Origin: Streptomyces lacrimifluminis
GTDB lineage: Bacteria; Actinomycetota; Actinomycetes; Streptomycetales; Streptomycetaceae
NCBI RefSeq assembly: GCF_014646095.1
Contig: NZ_BMMU01000036.1
Location: 1-64,000, forward strand
Reading direction: 5' to 3'
Length of the DNA stretch: 64,000 bases
Shown here: positions 42,740 through 55,500 of the stretch, one piece after another
How the letters are laid out: the number at the start of each line of letters is the position of its first letter
How positions within the stretch are numbered: position 1 is the first letter of the stretch
Program-made: the position numbers and the translations under genes
Notes under the pieces: generated by a model
What the model saw: the letters and a program-made list of their open reading frames with translations, nothing else
Databases searched by the model: none
Told to the model about the DNA's origin: nothing

Positions 42740-43135
42740 TCCGTTGCGGACGGTGGGCGGCCGCGACATCAGACCGTACGACACGGGACCCGGACAGCCC
42801 GGTGTCCGGATGCGCTGCCCGGACGTACGCCAGGAACTCAGCGCACAGCCCCCGACGAGGTGTTGCAGTGCGCTGACCTGCCGTGGGTCGGGCCGGTAGT
42901 CGGGTGCGTACGCGCACTCGGTCTGCCGACGGGCGGGCTGGGTGGAAGGCACGGGGCTGTGACGTGGACACTGCCGCAACCGATGCCCGCCACCCCTGTG
43001 CCCGACCCAGCACCCAGCCCTCCTTCCAGGGTGGGCGGGACAGCCGAAGTGCGACAGGTGGCAGGCCCTGGTCTCTACCGACGCGGGGCGGGCGGTACTG
43101 CGCTCGATCGAGGCACGGCACCGAGACGGGGTCGG
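42740..43135 (+). pseudogene. DUF6207-DNA ligase remnant, copy 2
   Basis: The second, more decayed copy of the module at 36.79-37.29 kb. Nucleotide similarity is obvious across both parts: the DUF6207 end (GACAGCCCGG-GTCCGG and CGCCAGGA), the shared CGCTGACCTGCCGTGG, and the ligase start TGTGACGTGGAC and CCGCAACCGATGC. The ligase part is split over frames: 'VTWTLPQPMPATPVPDPAP' and later 'QALVSTDAGRAVLRSIE'. Non-functional. Confidence 0.6.
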
Positions 43136-43554
43136 CCTTCCCCTAGGTAATCGCCGGGACCGGAACGACCTCGCCGCCCGGACAAGGCCAGGCGTACGAC
43201 GGTGCAGTTGGCGTTTCAGGCCAACGGGCCGGTGCCGTCGGCATCGACGGTGACGGCGCTGGTCGTCGGGCTGAGACTGCCGATGGAGGAGCGGCAGGAA
43301 TGGCGGCCCGTCGCTGTGTCCTCACGTTCTCATCCGGTCCGCAGTGATCGAGCCGAGAGCGTGCCGGCCAGGGAGAGCAGCGGAGCCTGTACCTCCATCC
43401 ACCGGCCCCCAGCCACACCACGAGCATGGTCTTCCCCGAGACGAAGGCACTGCCCGAGAACTCCCTTGCCCAGGACTCATGGGCGCTCGAAGGCCTCCGT
43501 GTTCGTGCCCGCCATTCGAGTAGGGTCCGCAGGGTGGAGAGATCGACTGAAGGT
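43136..43554. other. Region upstream of the giant synthase
   Basis: No recognised protein; the synthase frame is open to 43426 but this part has no domain. A promoter is expected here but no clear -35/-10 pair was found. The AT content is low throughout. Confidence 0.4.
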
Positions 43555-46500
43555 GTGAACGGCGGAGCCGCGTCGACCTTGCTGGACGTACTGCTCGGGG
43601 CGGCGCGGGAGGCCCCCGGCCAGACCGTCGTGCATGTCCGGGGAGACGGCGGCGAACACTCGGTCACCTTCGCCCAACTCCGGGACGACGCACTGCGCGT
43701 GGCGGGCGGGCTCGTGGCGGCGGGCGTGACACCGGGCACCCCGCTGCCACTGGTCGCCGACCGGGGTGACACCTTCCAGCCGATGTTCTGGGGCGCGCTG
43801 GCGGCAGGGGCCGTACCCGTCCCCCTCGCCCCGGAGCCGCGCCGGATCGGCCCGGTGTGGGAACTGCTCGGCAGGCCGCCCGTGGTGGCGGACGAGTCGA
43901 CGACCGCCGTCGTCACCGGGACGAGCGACGGGCCTGATACGCAACCGGGCGGCACAACAGCGGTGTTGAAGCTGGACGATCTCCGTCGCGGCCGCCCGCT
44001 GCAGATCCTCCACCGGCCCGCTACGCACGATGTCGCCTTCCTCCAGTTCTCCTCCGGCAGTACCGGCACACCCAAGGGCGTGGAGCTGACCCACGCCGCG
44101 ATCCTCGCCAACCTCCGCCAGATCCGGGCCGCGATGGCGATCACCTCGGACGATGTGATCGCGACCTGGATGCCGTACTTCCACGACATGGGCCTCATCG
44201 GCACGCATCTCGTCCCCATGGCCGCGCGCCTGAAGCAGATACGGATCGAGCCGCTGTCCTTCGCCAAGCGGCCCGCCCTGTGGTTCGAGGCCGTTGCCCG
44301 CCACCGCGCCACGCTCCTGTCGGCCGCGAACTTCGCCCTCTCCCTCGCGGTACGCCGCGTCCCGGCGACCGCGCTCGCCGGTCTCGACCTCGGCTGTGTA
44401 CGCCTGATGCTCGTCGGCGCCGAGCCCATCGCACCGCGCGTATGGCGGGAGTTCACGGCCCTGACGGCTCCGGCGGGGCTGGACCCGCGCGCCCTGCTGC
44501 CGGTGTACGGCCTGGCCGAGGCCACCCTCGCCGTGACCGTGCCACCGCTCGGCGAGACCGCCGCGCCGCTCGTGCTGGACCGGGCCGCACTCAGCCGGGG
44601 CCGGGTGACGGAGACCGAAGTGGGGCCGCAGGCCGTGGAGTTGATGGATCTGGGGCGTCCGGTGGAGGGCTGCGAGGTCCGGATCACCGGCGAATCCGGC
44701 GTCCTGTCGGGTGATCTGCGGGTCGGGCATGTGGAGGTGCGGGGGCCGCAGTTGGGGCGCGGGTACCACCGGGCGCACGAGGCGAGCGCGGAGGCGTTCG
44801 GGGGTGACGGTTGGCTGCGTACCGGTGACCTCGGCTTCCTGCGGGACGGGCGGCTGTGCGTCACGGGGCGCCACAAGGACGTGGTGTTCGTCAACGGCCG
44901 CACGTTTCATTCCTCGGACCTGGAGGAGGCGGTCGCCGCGACGCCCGGGCTGCCGGCGGGGATCGTGGCGGTCGTGGGGTCCACGGATTCGGACGGCGGG
45001 GGCGAGCGGGTCGTCGCGTTCGTGCAGTGGGCACGGCCCGAGCCGTCCGTCGCCGCACCGGTGCTCCGCGCCGCCGCCGGCCGACTGCGGGAGGTCCTCG
45101 GCCACGACGACGTACGGGTGCTGCCGTTGCCGCCGGGGGCGTTCCCCCGTACCACCAGCGGCAAACTGCGCCGGGGGGTGCTGCGGACGCGCTTCGAGGG
45201 CGGAACGTACACGGCGGTGGAGGAGCGCTGGGTCGGCACGGCGGCCACGGTGGCGGGCGGGACGGCCGGGGCGGGAGTGGTCGCTCCACGGTCCCTGCGC
45301 GAGGTTCAGGAGTCGGTACGGGAAGTCTGGGCGGGCGTGCTGGAGCTGCCCGTGTCCGAAGTCGGGCTTCAGGAGCGGTTCTTCGACCTCGGCGGGTCCT
45401 CGCTCAAGGCGATGACTGTGCTCGCCGCGCTGGAGGACACGTTCTCCTTGACGGTGGAGCCGGGTGCGCTGCGGGACCACGACACGGTGGCGGGTCTTGC
45501 CGGGCATGTTCTCGCGCTGCTGTCGGCCGCGGAGTCGGACGGGCGCCTCACGGCTCGGGCGGAACCGTCCGGTGGCAGCGGCGGGCACGTCGTGGCTGAT
45601 CGCCTGGCTCCCCGCGCCCCTGCAGGGCTTACGGCTCCCGCAAGACCCGGTTCCGATGACGGAGCCCTCGCTGTTCTCTCCGCGGCCTGTCGGTTCCCCG
45701 ACGGCGACACACTTGAGGCCTTCTGGGAGTTGCTCGCAGCCGGTGGTGAGACGATCGGCGAGATACCCGAGGGCCGGCGCGGGAACGAGGGGCACCGCCC
45801 GACGCCCCGCTCGGGTTCCTTCCTTCCCGATCCCGCGGCCTTCGACGCCGGGTTCTTCGGCATGGACGAGGTGGAGGCACGGGCGACCGACCCGCAGGCC
45901 CGGATCTTCCTGGAACTGGCCCATGAGGCGCTGGAGCGTGCCGGATACGCGGGCCCCCGGCGAGCCGGCCGCAGGATCGGGGTCTTCACGGCGACCGGCG
46001 ACAGCGGATACCGCGAGATCCTGGCCGAGGCCGCCGAAGGGGACCTCGCCCGCCACCCGGCCGCCCTCACCGGCAACCTCCCCAACCTGATCGCCGCCCG
46101 GGTCTCCCAGGTACTGGACCTGAACGGCCCCGCCCTGGCCGTCGACACGGCCTGCTCCTCCGCGCTGGTCGCCCTGCACCTGGCCCGACGCAGTCTGCTG
46201 GCCGGCGAATGCGACCTCGCGGTGGTCGGCGGCGTCAACCTGGGCCTGACCCCGACCGGCCACCGCCTCCTCGAGGCGACGGGCGCGCTGTCGCCGACCG
46301 GCAGGTGCCGCGCGTTCGCCGCCGACGCGGACGGTTTCGCACCGGGGGAAGGCGGCGCGGCGATCGTCCTTGCCCGCCTCGACGATGCCCGCGCCGCCGA
46401 CGACCCGGTCCTCGCCCTCGTCCGCGGTACGGCAATGAACAACGACGGCCGCTCGCTCGGCCTCCTCGCCCCCACGCCGCGCGGCCAGCGCGAGGTGATC

Positions 46501-49500
46501 GTCCGTGCTTACGAGGAGTGCGGCGTCGATCCGGCCGACGTGTCGTACGTCGAGGCGCACGGCACGGGAACGCCGATCGGCGACCCCGTCGAGGCGCAGT
46601 CTCTCGGCCAGGCGTTCCCGCCCCGCGCCGACGGCGTCCCACGACGACTCGGCTCGGTCAAGGCGAACCTGGGGCACCTCCTCAACGCGGCCGGCATGCC
46701 CGCCCTCGTCAAGGTCGTCCTCGCCCTCTCCCACCGCCGGCTCCCGCCCTCCTCGCACACCGGGCCGCCCGCCCCCTTTCTCGCACACACCGCCCCGGGC
46801 TTCCGCCTGGTCACCGGGTACGAGGAGTGGACCGGCGCGGAGGGCCGTCCGCTGATCGCCGGCGTCAACTCCTTCGGCTTCGGCGGCACCAACGCCCACG
46901 CGGTCCTGGAAGAGGCACCGAGGGACGTGGCGGGGGCGGCGGCCACCGACGCTACCGCGATACCCCGGACCACCTGCGGCCCACACCTGCTGACCTTGTC
47001 CGCCCGCACCGGAGGCGCACTGCGCGTCGCCGCCGCCGAGTTGGCCGCGCATCTGCGGGCTCACCCCGAACTGGACGAGGGGGACGTGTGCGCCACCGTC
47101 AACACCGCCCGGGACGAGGGGCCGTACCGACTGGCCGTGGTAGCGCAGGGGGACCTCGCGGAGCAACTCGAGGAAGCGGAAACGCAGAGCGCGGTCGGAG
47201 AGACCGGAGGGGTCGGGCGGCTGGGTTCCGCGAGGGCGGCGATGAAGCCCGTGCGGACCCGGCCGCGCACGGTGTTCGTCCTACCCGGCCAGGGGGCCCA
47301 ACGGCTCGCTCTCGGCCGGGAGTTGTACCGTTCGGCACCCGCGTTCCGTGACGTCCTGGAGGAGGCCTCGTCCCTCACCGGGCCGATTCTCGGCCGTAGT
47401 CTGGCCGCCTGGTGCCTGGACGAGGACGCCGACCCCAAGGCCCTGGCCCGCACAGAGGTGACACAGCCGCTGCTGGTCGCGTTCGGGGCGGGTCTGGCCG
47501 GGCAGTTGGCCGCGTGGGGCGTGACGCCCGACGCGGTCGTGGGCCACAGCGTCGGCGAGATCACCGCAGCATGTGTCGCCGGCGCCCTGCCGCTGGCCGA
47601 GGCGGTCGGTTTCGCCGCCGAACGCGGTCGCCTGGTGGGCGAGCTGGCCGCGCCGGGCGCCATGGCGGCCGTACGGGGTGACGAGGACACCGTCGCCGCC
47701 GTGGTCGCCGAATCCGACGGCACGCTCTGCGTCGCCGCCGTCAACTCCCCCACGCAGGTGGTGCTGGCGGGCGAGGCGGAGACCGTCGACCGGGCGGTCG
47801 CGGCCCTCACCGCCCGTGGCGTCGCCGCCCGCCGTCTACGCGTCTCGCACGCCTTCCACTCCCCCATGCTCAATCCTGTACTCGGCCCCCTGCACAACGC
47901 GGCGAAGGCCCTGACGGTCCACCCGGCCACCGTCCCGATGCTGAGCACGGTCACCGGCCGGTGGGGCCCCGACCTGACCCCCGGTTCCGGCTACTGGCGC
48001 GACCACGCGATCCGCCCCGTCCGTTTCGCCGCCGCCGTCTCCCGGCTCCTCGACGAGGGTTACGACACTTTCGTCGAACTCGGCCCGGGCGCCTCTCTCT
48101 CCGGCCCGATCCACGCAGCCGCCGCCGCGCGTTCCGGCGTCATGTCCTCCGAAGTGGCGGTCCTGCCCGCCCTTCCGTCCGACGCGGCAGCGGGAGCTGA
48201 GGCCCTGCTGCGGACCGTGGGCCGACTCTGGACCCGTGGGGCCCCGCTGTCCCCGTCGTCTCCGGCCCGCAGCACGGTACGTCGACGGGTCCCCGTCCCG
48301 ACGTACCCGTTCCAGCGCGGCCACCACTGGCCGGACGGACTCCACACGGCGCCCCGGCCCAGTGCGGCAAGTGCATCATCCACGGCACCTCCCTCGCCCG
48401 ACGGCATACCCGCCCCGCAGCCCCTCCTCTGGCGCGACGCCCCGCTCACCGCCGGCCCCGGCCCCCGTGTCGTACGGCTGACCGGCGCCGACACTCCCCT
48501 GCGGCGATCGGTCGTCGCCCGGCTCACCGAGGGCGGAGTTACGGTACTGGCACCGGAACCGGCGTCGGCCCGGAACGGAGCCTCGGAGGAAACCGAGAAC
48601 ACGGCCGCCCCGGACGCCGTGCTGTGGTTCGCCGGGGACACGACCGGGCCGGAGCCGGACACCGGCGCCGCCGTCTCCGCCCTCCGCGAGGTGCTGCGAG
48701 CGCTCGGCACGGCTCCCGCCCGCCTGCTGCTGGTCACGGAGAACGCGTGCAGCACCGGCAGCGGCGACGCCTCCGCCCGCACCCGCCCCGCCCAGGCCCT
48801 CCTGCACGGTTTCGCCCTGGCCATGCCCGAGGAGCTCCCGGGACTCTCGTCCCTGAGCGTCGACCTGTCCTCCGAGGACGCGCTCGACGCGCAACTCACC
48901 GCTCTGGAAGCCGAGTTGCACACCACACCACTCGGCTCCGGCGCGGGCGGCACCGTCGCCTGGAGGGCGGGCCGCCGACTCACCCGTACGCCTGCGGCCG
49001 CACCCCTCGTTCCGCCGATCTCCCCGGCGCCACTGCCCCCGAACGGCACGTACCTGATCACCGGCGGTGCAGGCGGCCTCGGCTCCGCGCTCGCCCGTGA
49101 CCTCGCACAACGCGGCGCCCCGACCCTCGTCCTCACCGGCCGGACCCCCACCCCACCGCGCGCGCTGCTCACCGAACTACGCGCCCTCGGCGCCCGCGCC
49201 CGCTACCAGGCGGCCGACGTCGGCGACGCGGACGACGTCGACGAGCTCATCGCCGGCCTGCCGCCGCTGACCGCGGTGTTCCACGCTGCGGGCACGGCCC
49301 GCCCCGGCAGTCTGCGCGCCAAGTCGGACCACGAGATAGAAGCCGTACTCGCCGCGAAGGTGCACGGCACCACCATGCTCGCCGAGTCCCTGCGCCGGCA
49401 CGGCCAGAAGGACGCCCTCCGCATCGTCTTCTCGTCCGTCTCCGCCGTACTGCCCGGCCTGGCCGGCGCCCTCGGTGACTACGCCGCCGCCAACTCCTTC

Positions 49501-52500
49501 CTCGACGCCTTCGCCACCGCCCAACGCGCCGCCGGCCGCCCCTGGCAGACGATCGCCTTCGGCCCCGTCACCGACACGGGACTGGCGAGCGGAACAGGCG
49601 CCCGGAGCCGACTCCGGCCTCACGGGCCCGCACGCGCCACGGCCCCCATGACCGTAGAGGCCGCCCTTGCGGGCCTCCACGCGGCGGTCGGCCTGGACGC
49701 GGCGCACGTCCTGGTGACGGGCGTGGACGTCACGGACCCCGCACCCGTTCCGACAGGGGCAGGCTTCAGCACGGCCCACCCGCACACCACCGGCCGACGC
49801 GACGACCCGAACCAGCCGCCCGCCCACATCGACCGTGCCCCCTCCGACGACACAGCCGCCCGACGCACCGCCACCGCTCCGTACCCGATCACCGCCGTCA
49901 TACGCCGGCTCCTGGCCGACGCCCTGCACCGCTCCCCGCAGGACATCGGCGACGACGAACAGTTCCTCACCCTCGGCCTGGACTCGCTCAGCGCCGTCGA
50001 CCTCGCCCGCCGCCTGGAACGCGAAATCGGCCGCCCCCTGCCGGCCACCCTTTTCTTCGAGCACCGCACGATCGGCGAACTGGCAACCCACCTGGCGACC
50101 ACCGAGCCACCGAGGGCGAACCCCACCCCGTACCCGCCTGGCCCGACAACCACGACGACCACGGCCGAGGGCCGTCGCACCCTCCCCCTCACCCCCCTCC
50201 AACTCGCCTTCCACACCACCGAAACCCTCCACGAGGGCATCACCGCCCACGGCTACGTACGCCAGAGCGTCAGCGGCCCCCTCGACGCCGTCCTTCTGGG
50301 CCAGGCACTGGCCCACCTCGCCGCCCGCCACCCGATGCTGCGGATGCGGATCACCGACACCTCCGCCCGCCCACGCCAGTACGCGGCACCCGCCGGTCCC
50401 GTCGACACGGCACCTCGCTGGTACGAGGTCCGGGAACCGCAGGACCTGGCACAGCTGGAGCAGACCCTGTGCAACCGCCCGTTCGACCTGACGACGGAGG
50501 ACCCGGTCCGAGCCGTCCTCGTCCACGACGGTGACGACACGGACCTCGCCCACCTTCTCCTGGTCGTCCACCACGCAGCCGTCGACGGCTACAGCCTCAA
50601 ACTCCTCGCCGAGGAGCTCTGGTCCCGCTACACGGCCCTCGCGCGCGGCGACGACGCATACGAGAGGAGCGACGCGCTGCCCGCAGCCCAGGCCGAGTTC
50701 GCCGACTACGTGGCTGCCGTCACCACCGAGCGCCAGTCCCCGGCGTTCACACAGGACCAGCGGTACTGGCGCGACCGCCTCGCCGAGCACACCCTCGCCA
50801 CTGCGACGGCACCCCTCTCCCTGCCGTACGACGGCGATCCCGAAGTACCCCCCGTCCCTCCCCTCACCCACCACCGCACCGGCATCGACGAGGAACTGAC
50901 CGCCGCACTCCGCGAGACCGCCGCGCGCAACGGGGTCTCGTTGTTCCACCTGTTGCTGGCGGCGTACGGCCGTTGCCTGGCCCGGTGGAGCGGGCGGCGG
51001 GCCGTCGCGGTCAACGTGGCGCGAGCCCGACGGGAGTCGCCGATCGTCGGCATCGAGCGGCTGGTGGGGCCGCTGGCCGACACGCTGCCGGTGTTCGTGG
51101 ACGTCGACCCCGACGAGCCGGTCATCTCGCTCGCCGACCGGCTACGGCGGATCTGGCGGGAGGCCGAGGCCCACGCGACCCTGAGCAGCACAGACTTCGC
51201 CCGGCTACTGGCCGAACTGCGGCCCGCCAGGGGCCCGGCGCCACGCACCGCGGCCGAGGCCGGGTTCAGCCTCGCCCGCTTCCCTGTGGTCCACGGCCCC
51301 GACTGGCCGGTCACCGTCACGCCCACGGCCGCGGCCACCGCGTCCGCCGCCACCCGGCTCGGCCTGCTGTGCTGGGAGGCCGACGCCGCGCTGCGCCTGT
51401 CGTGGAACTACCCGGCCCGCCTGTTCCGCCCCGAGACCGTACGCCGCCTCGCCGACGAGTACGTCACCGAACTGCGCGCCGCCGTAACCGGCCCGTCAGC
51501 CACCCCGGTCTCCGCCGCACGCGCCTCAACCACTCCGATCTCCGTCGCGGACAGCGCGGACAGCGCAGACACTGCGGACTGCACGGACGGCGGCGGGGTC
51601 GTGGCCCGCCTGTGCGCCCGGTTCCGCGCCACGCCCCAGTCCATCGCCGTCGCCACCGACGGCCGGACCACCCTCACCTATGCCGCCCTCGACACCGCGT
51701 CCGCCGCCCTCGCCGCCCGGCTGCGCGCCCATGGTGTACGCCCCGGCGACCTGGTCGGACTGCTCACCGAACCCGGCGGCACGGACACGGTGACCGGAGT
51801 CGTGGGCATCCTGCGGGCGGGCGCCGGATGGGTGCCGCTGGACGCCACCCACCCCACCGCCCGGCACCGGGAACAGTTGGCCCGCACGGCAGTTCGCGTA
51901 CTGGTCTGCGACGCGGCGACCCACGAAGCCGCCACCGGCCTGGACGGGATCACGCCGGTCAGCACTGCGGAATCCGTCGACGCCGCACCGCTCGTCGCCC
52001 CAGGAGACGGCGACCCCGGCCCCGAGGCCATCGCCTACGTCATCTTCACCTCCGGCTCGACAGGTCGGCCCAAGGCCGTCCCCATCACCCACCGGTCGAT
52101 GACGAACTACCTCGACTGGTCACTGGCCACCTTCGGCTACGGCCCCGGCGACCGGCTCGCACAGACCGCTTCGGTCTGTTTCGACGCCTCCGTACGGCAG
52201 TTGCTGGCGCCTCTGCTGAGCGGCGCAACGGTGCACACCCTCTCGCGCGACCTGCTGCGCGACCCCGAGGCGCTGCTCGACCGCGTCGTCGAGGACCGCA
52301 TCACGGTGTGGAGCTCGGTCCCGACGCTGTGGGAACGCCTACTGACCGCCGCCGAGGAACGCACCCGCCAAAACGGCGTGGCCCCCGACCTCTCCGCCCT
52401 GCGCTGGGTCCACGTGGGAGGCGAGGCCCTGCCGGCGGCCCACGTACGCCGCTGGTTCGACCTCGTCGGCACCCCCACCGGCCACACCCCTCACCACCCG

Positions 52501-55500
52501 GGCCCCCACCGGATCGCCAACCTCTACGGCCCCACTGAGGCCACCATCAACGCCACCTGCCACATCATCGACACCCGGCCCGCCGACGACGTACGCCACC
52601 TGCCCATCGGCCGCCCGATCGCCGGCACTTACCTGACGGTGATCGGCGAGGACGGCCGCGAGCGCGCCCCCGGCGAATCCGGCGAACTCCTCATCGCCGG
52701 AACCGGCCTCACCCCCGGCTACCTGGGAGACCCCCACCTCACCAGCGCCGCCTTCACGGAGAGGGACGGCCGCCGCTGGTACCGCAGCGGCGACCGCGTC
52801 CGCCGTACGGCCGAAGGGGTACTGGAGTTCCTGGGCCGACTCGACGACCAGGTCAAGGTCCGCGGCCACCGTGTGGAACTCGGCGAGGTCGAGGCCGCCC
52901 TGCTCGCTCACCCCGGCGTGGCCCGCGCGGCCGTCCTGCTGCTCGACGGACGGCTCGTGGCGTACGCGGAGCCCAGGACCGGTGCGTACACCCTCGACCC
53001 ACGCGAGGTGCGCGCCCACCTCTCCCGCACCCTGCCCCCGTACATGCTCCCGGCCCGCATCCACTCCTTGGCGGCCCTGCCGCTCACCGGCACAGGCAAG
53101 ATCGACCGCAACCGGCTCACGCTCCGGAAGGAGCCCACGGACACCGAATCCCCGGGCAGGCCTCCCGCGACCCCCACCGAGCTCCTGCTGGCGCGCGCCT
53201 GGTCCGAACTGCTGGACGTACCGGAGTCCGGCATCAGCGGCCAGGACGACTTCTTCGCACTCGGCGGCGACTCCATCAGCGTGCTGGAACTGTTCTCCCG
53301 CCTGCGCCGCGAACACCCCGTGCTGCCTCGTCCGACCACCGTCTACACGCACCGCACACTGAGCGCCCTGGCTGCCGCCATCGACGCCGGCGCCACGGCC
53401 ACTAGGGCCACGACGGCCACGACGGCCACGACGGCCACGACCGCGAGTCAGCACCCCGAACCAGTGGCCATCCTCGACCCCTTCGCCTCCTACCCCCTCA
53501 CGCCCTCCCAACAGGGCTTCCTCCTCGCCGACGCCATCGCCTCCGGCACACCTGACACTCCCGGTGCGACCGGGGCTCACGGCGGCAACCCCGCCTGGCT
53601 GGCCCGTTTCCGTATCCGCGGCCTCCTCGACCCGGACCTGTTCCAACGCGCCGTCGACGTCCTCATGGCCCGGCACCCCATGCTCCGCACGGTCTTCCCG
53701 GCCGGCGCCCGCCCACCCGTGCAGCAGGAACTCCCGGCCTCTCTACGACTCCCCGTCGAGACGGAGACCCTGGCCGACCCCGGACTACTGGAGGATCGGG
53801 CCGCCGAGGAGGCACGCCGCCGCTTCGAACCCTGGGCGTGGCCCCTGCTGCGGCTGCGCCTCTTCACCGTCGCGCCGGAAGAGCACGTCCTTCTCGTCCA
53901 CGCCCACCACCTCATCGGCGACGGCTACAGCGCGGCGCTCCTCACCCGCGAACTCCTCACCGTGTACGGACGTTTCGAACGCGGCCTCCCCCACGGTCTG
54001 GAGCTGCTGCAGTCGACCTTCCGCGACCACGTGCTCCAGCGGACCGCTCACCACCGTCCCACCAACATCCCCCGACCACCGGCCTTGGAACCGCAGGCCC
54101 CGGAACCGCAGATCGAGGAGTACCGCGCCCGCCACCACACCCCGTACACCCCACCCGTCCTACGCACACTCCGCTCCGGCGCCCTCACCCCCGGCTTCCA
54201 CACCACGACCTTCACCCTCGGTGCCGACCGCACCCACGCCCTGCGCGGCCTGGCCCGTACCTGCGGCACCACACTGCACGCCCCGGTCCTGACCTCGTAC
54301 TACCGCGCCCTCGCCACCCTCACCGGCCGCCGTGACCTGGTCCTCGGCCTGGCCGTCACCGGACGGGACGAGACCACGCGGGACGCCCACCGCGTCTTCG
54401 GCCCGTTCAGCGAGGCGGTGGCCTTGCGCCCGGACCTCGTCCCCGGCCTCGTCCCCTCCCCCTCCCTCGCTCCCGTCCCCGGATTCGACGAAGACCTCCG
54501 CCGTATGTCCACAGAGTCGATCGTGGCCCGCGCCACCGGCCCCCTGGACCTGCGTACGCCCCAAGGACTCCCCCGTACCGCCCAGTTCTTCTTCACCTTC
54601 CTCGACTTCACCGCTCTCGGCCCGCCCCCCGACGCCACTCTGACCCTCCAGGCCGACGACACCGACACCGCGCTCGCCCCGCCACCGGTGGGTACCGACG
54701 TCCTCCTTGCCGTACGCCCCTCCCCGGACGGCGAAGGCCTGCGCGTGACGGCCCGCGCGGCGGCGACCGCCCTCACGTCGGGCGAACTCCTCGATTTCGC
54801 AGGCGAGTTGAGGAAGCAGCTCGAAGAAGCAGTCATCCAGCGCAGCGACGTCTCCACCCCGGCCTCCCCGGCCCTCGACGCCGCCCTCATCGGATACCTC
54901 CCCGCCCCTCACCACCTGGCCGCCTTCGCCGGATTCCCCACCCACGCGGCCCCCAGCCGCGAACACATCCGCGCCCTGCTGTTCCCGGAGGGCAAGGCCA
55001 GGCTCCTGGAGAGCGTCACCAGTCCGCTGGGCAGATCCGGTTTCGTCTCACTCCCGCTGTTCGCCGACGAACTGACCGGTCCACTCCCCACCGGCAATCC
55101 GACCACCCTGGCCGCCCTCACAGCGCACGCCGTCGAACACGCCGCAACCCTCGGCGCCCGCTGCGTCTCGCTGGCAGGCATGATTCCGTCCCTCACCGGC
55201 TACGGCTACGACGTCCTGCGCGAGGCCTCGGCGACCAGCACGACCGCAGGCACCTCCCCAACCCTCACCACCGGACACGCGGCCACGACCGTCGCCGTGG
55301 TCAAGACCGTCCACGCCGCCCTCACCGCGACGGACCGCGACCTCGCGGAACTCACCCTCGCCGTCGTCGGCTGCGGATCCATCGGCACGTCATCGCTGCG
55401 CCTGCTCCTCGCCCGTAGCCCCCACCCGCCGGCCCGTCTCCTGCTCTGCGACGTGCCCGGCAGCGCACCCCGCCTCCACGACCTGGCCGCGGAACTGGCG

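Noticed and set aside
43477..47166. A 1229-residue minus-strand frame opposite the synthase
   Set aside because: It is the antisense of FAAL, KS and AT codons; residues are Arg/Gly/Val-rich with no domain, as expected in GC-rich DNA.
49177..50949. A 590-residue minus-strand frame opposite KR, ACP and C domains
   Set aside because: Antisense shadow of the synthase; no motif and Gly/Val/Arg-biased.
53401..53445. CRISPR-like repeat in the synthase gene
   Set aside because: Units are 9 bases, contiguous and in frame; it is a coding microsatellite. No CRISPR array was seen anywhere.
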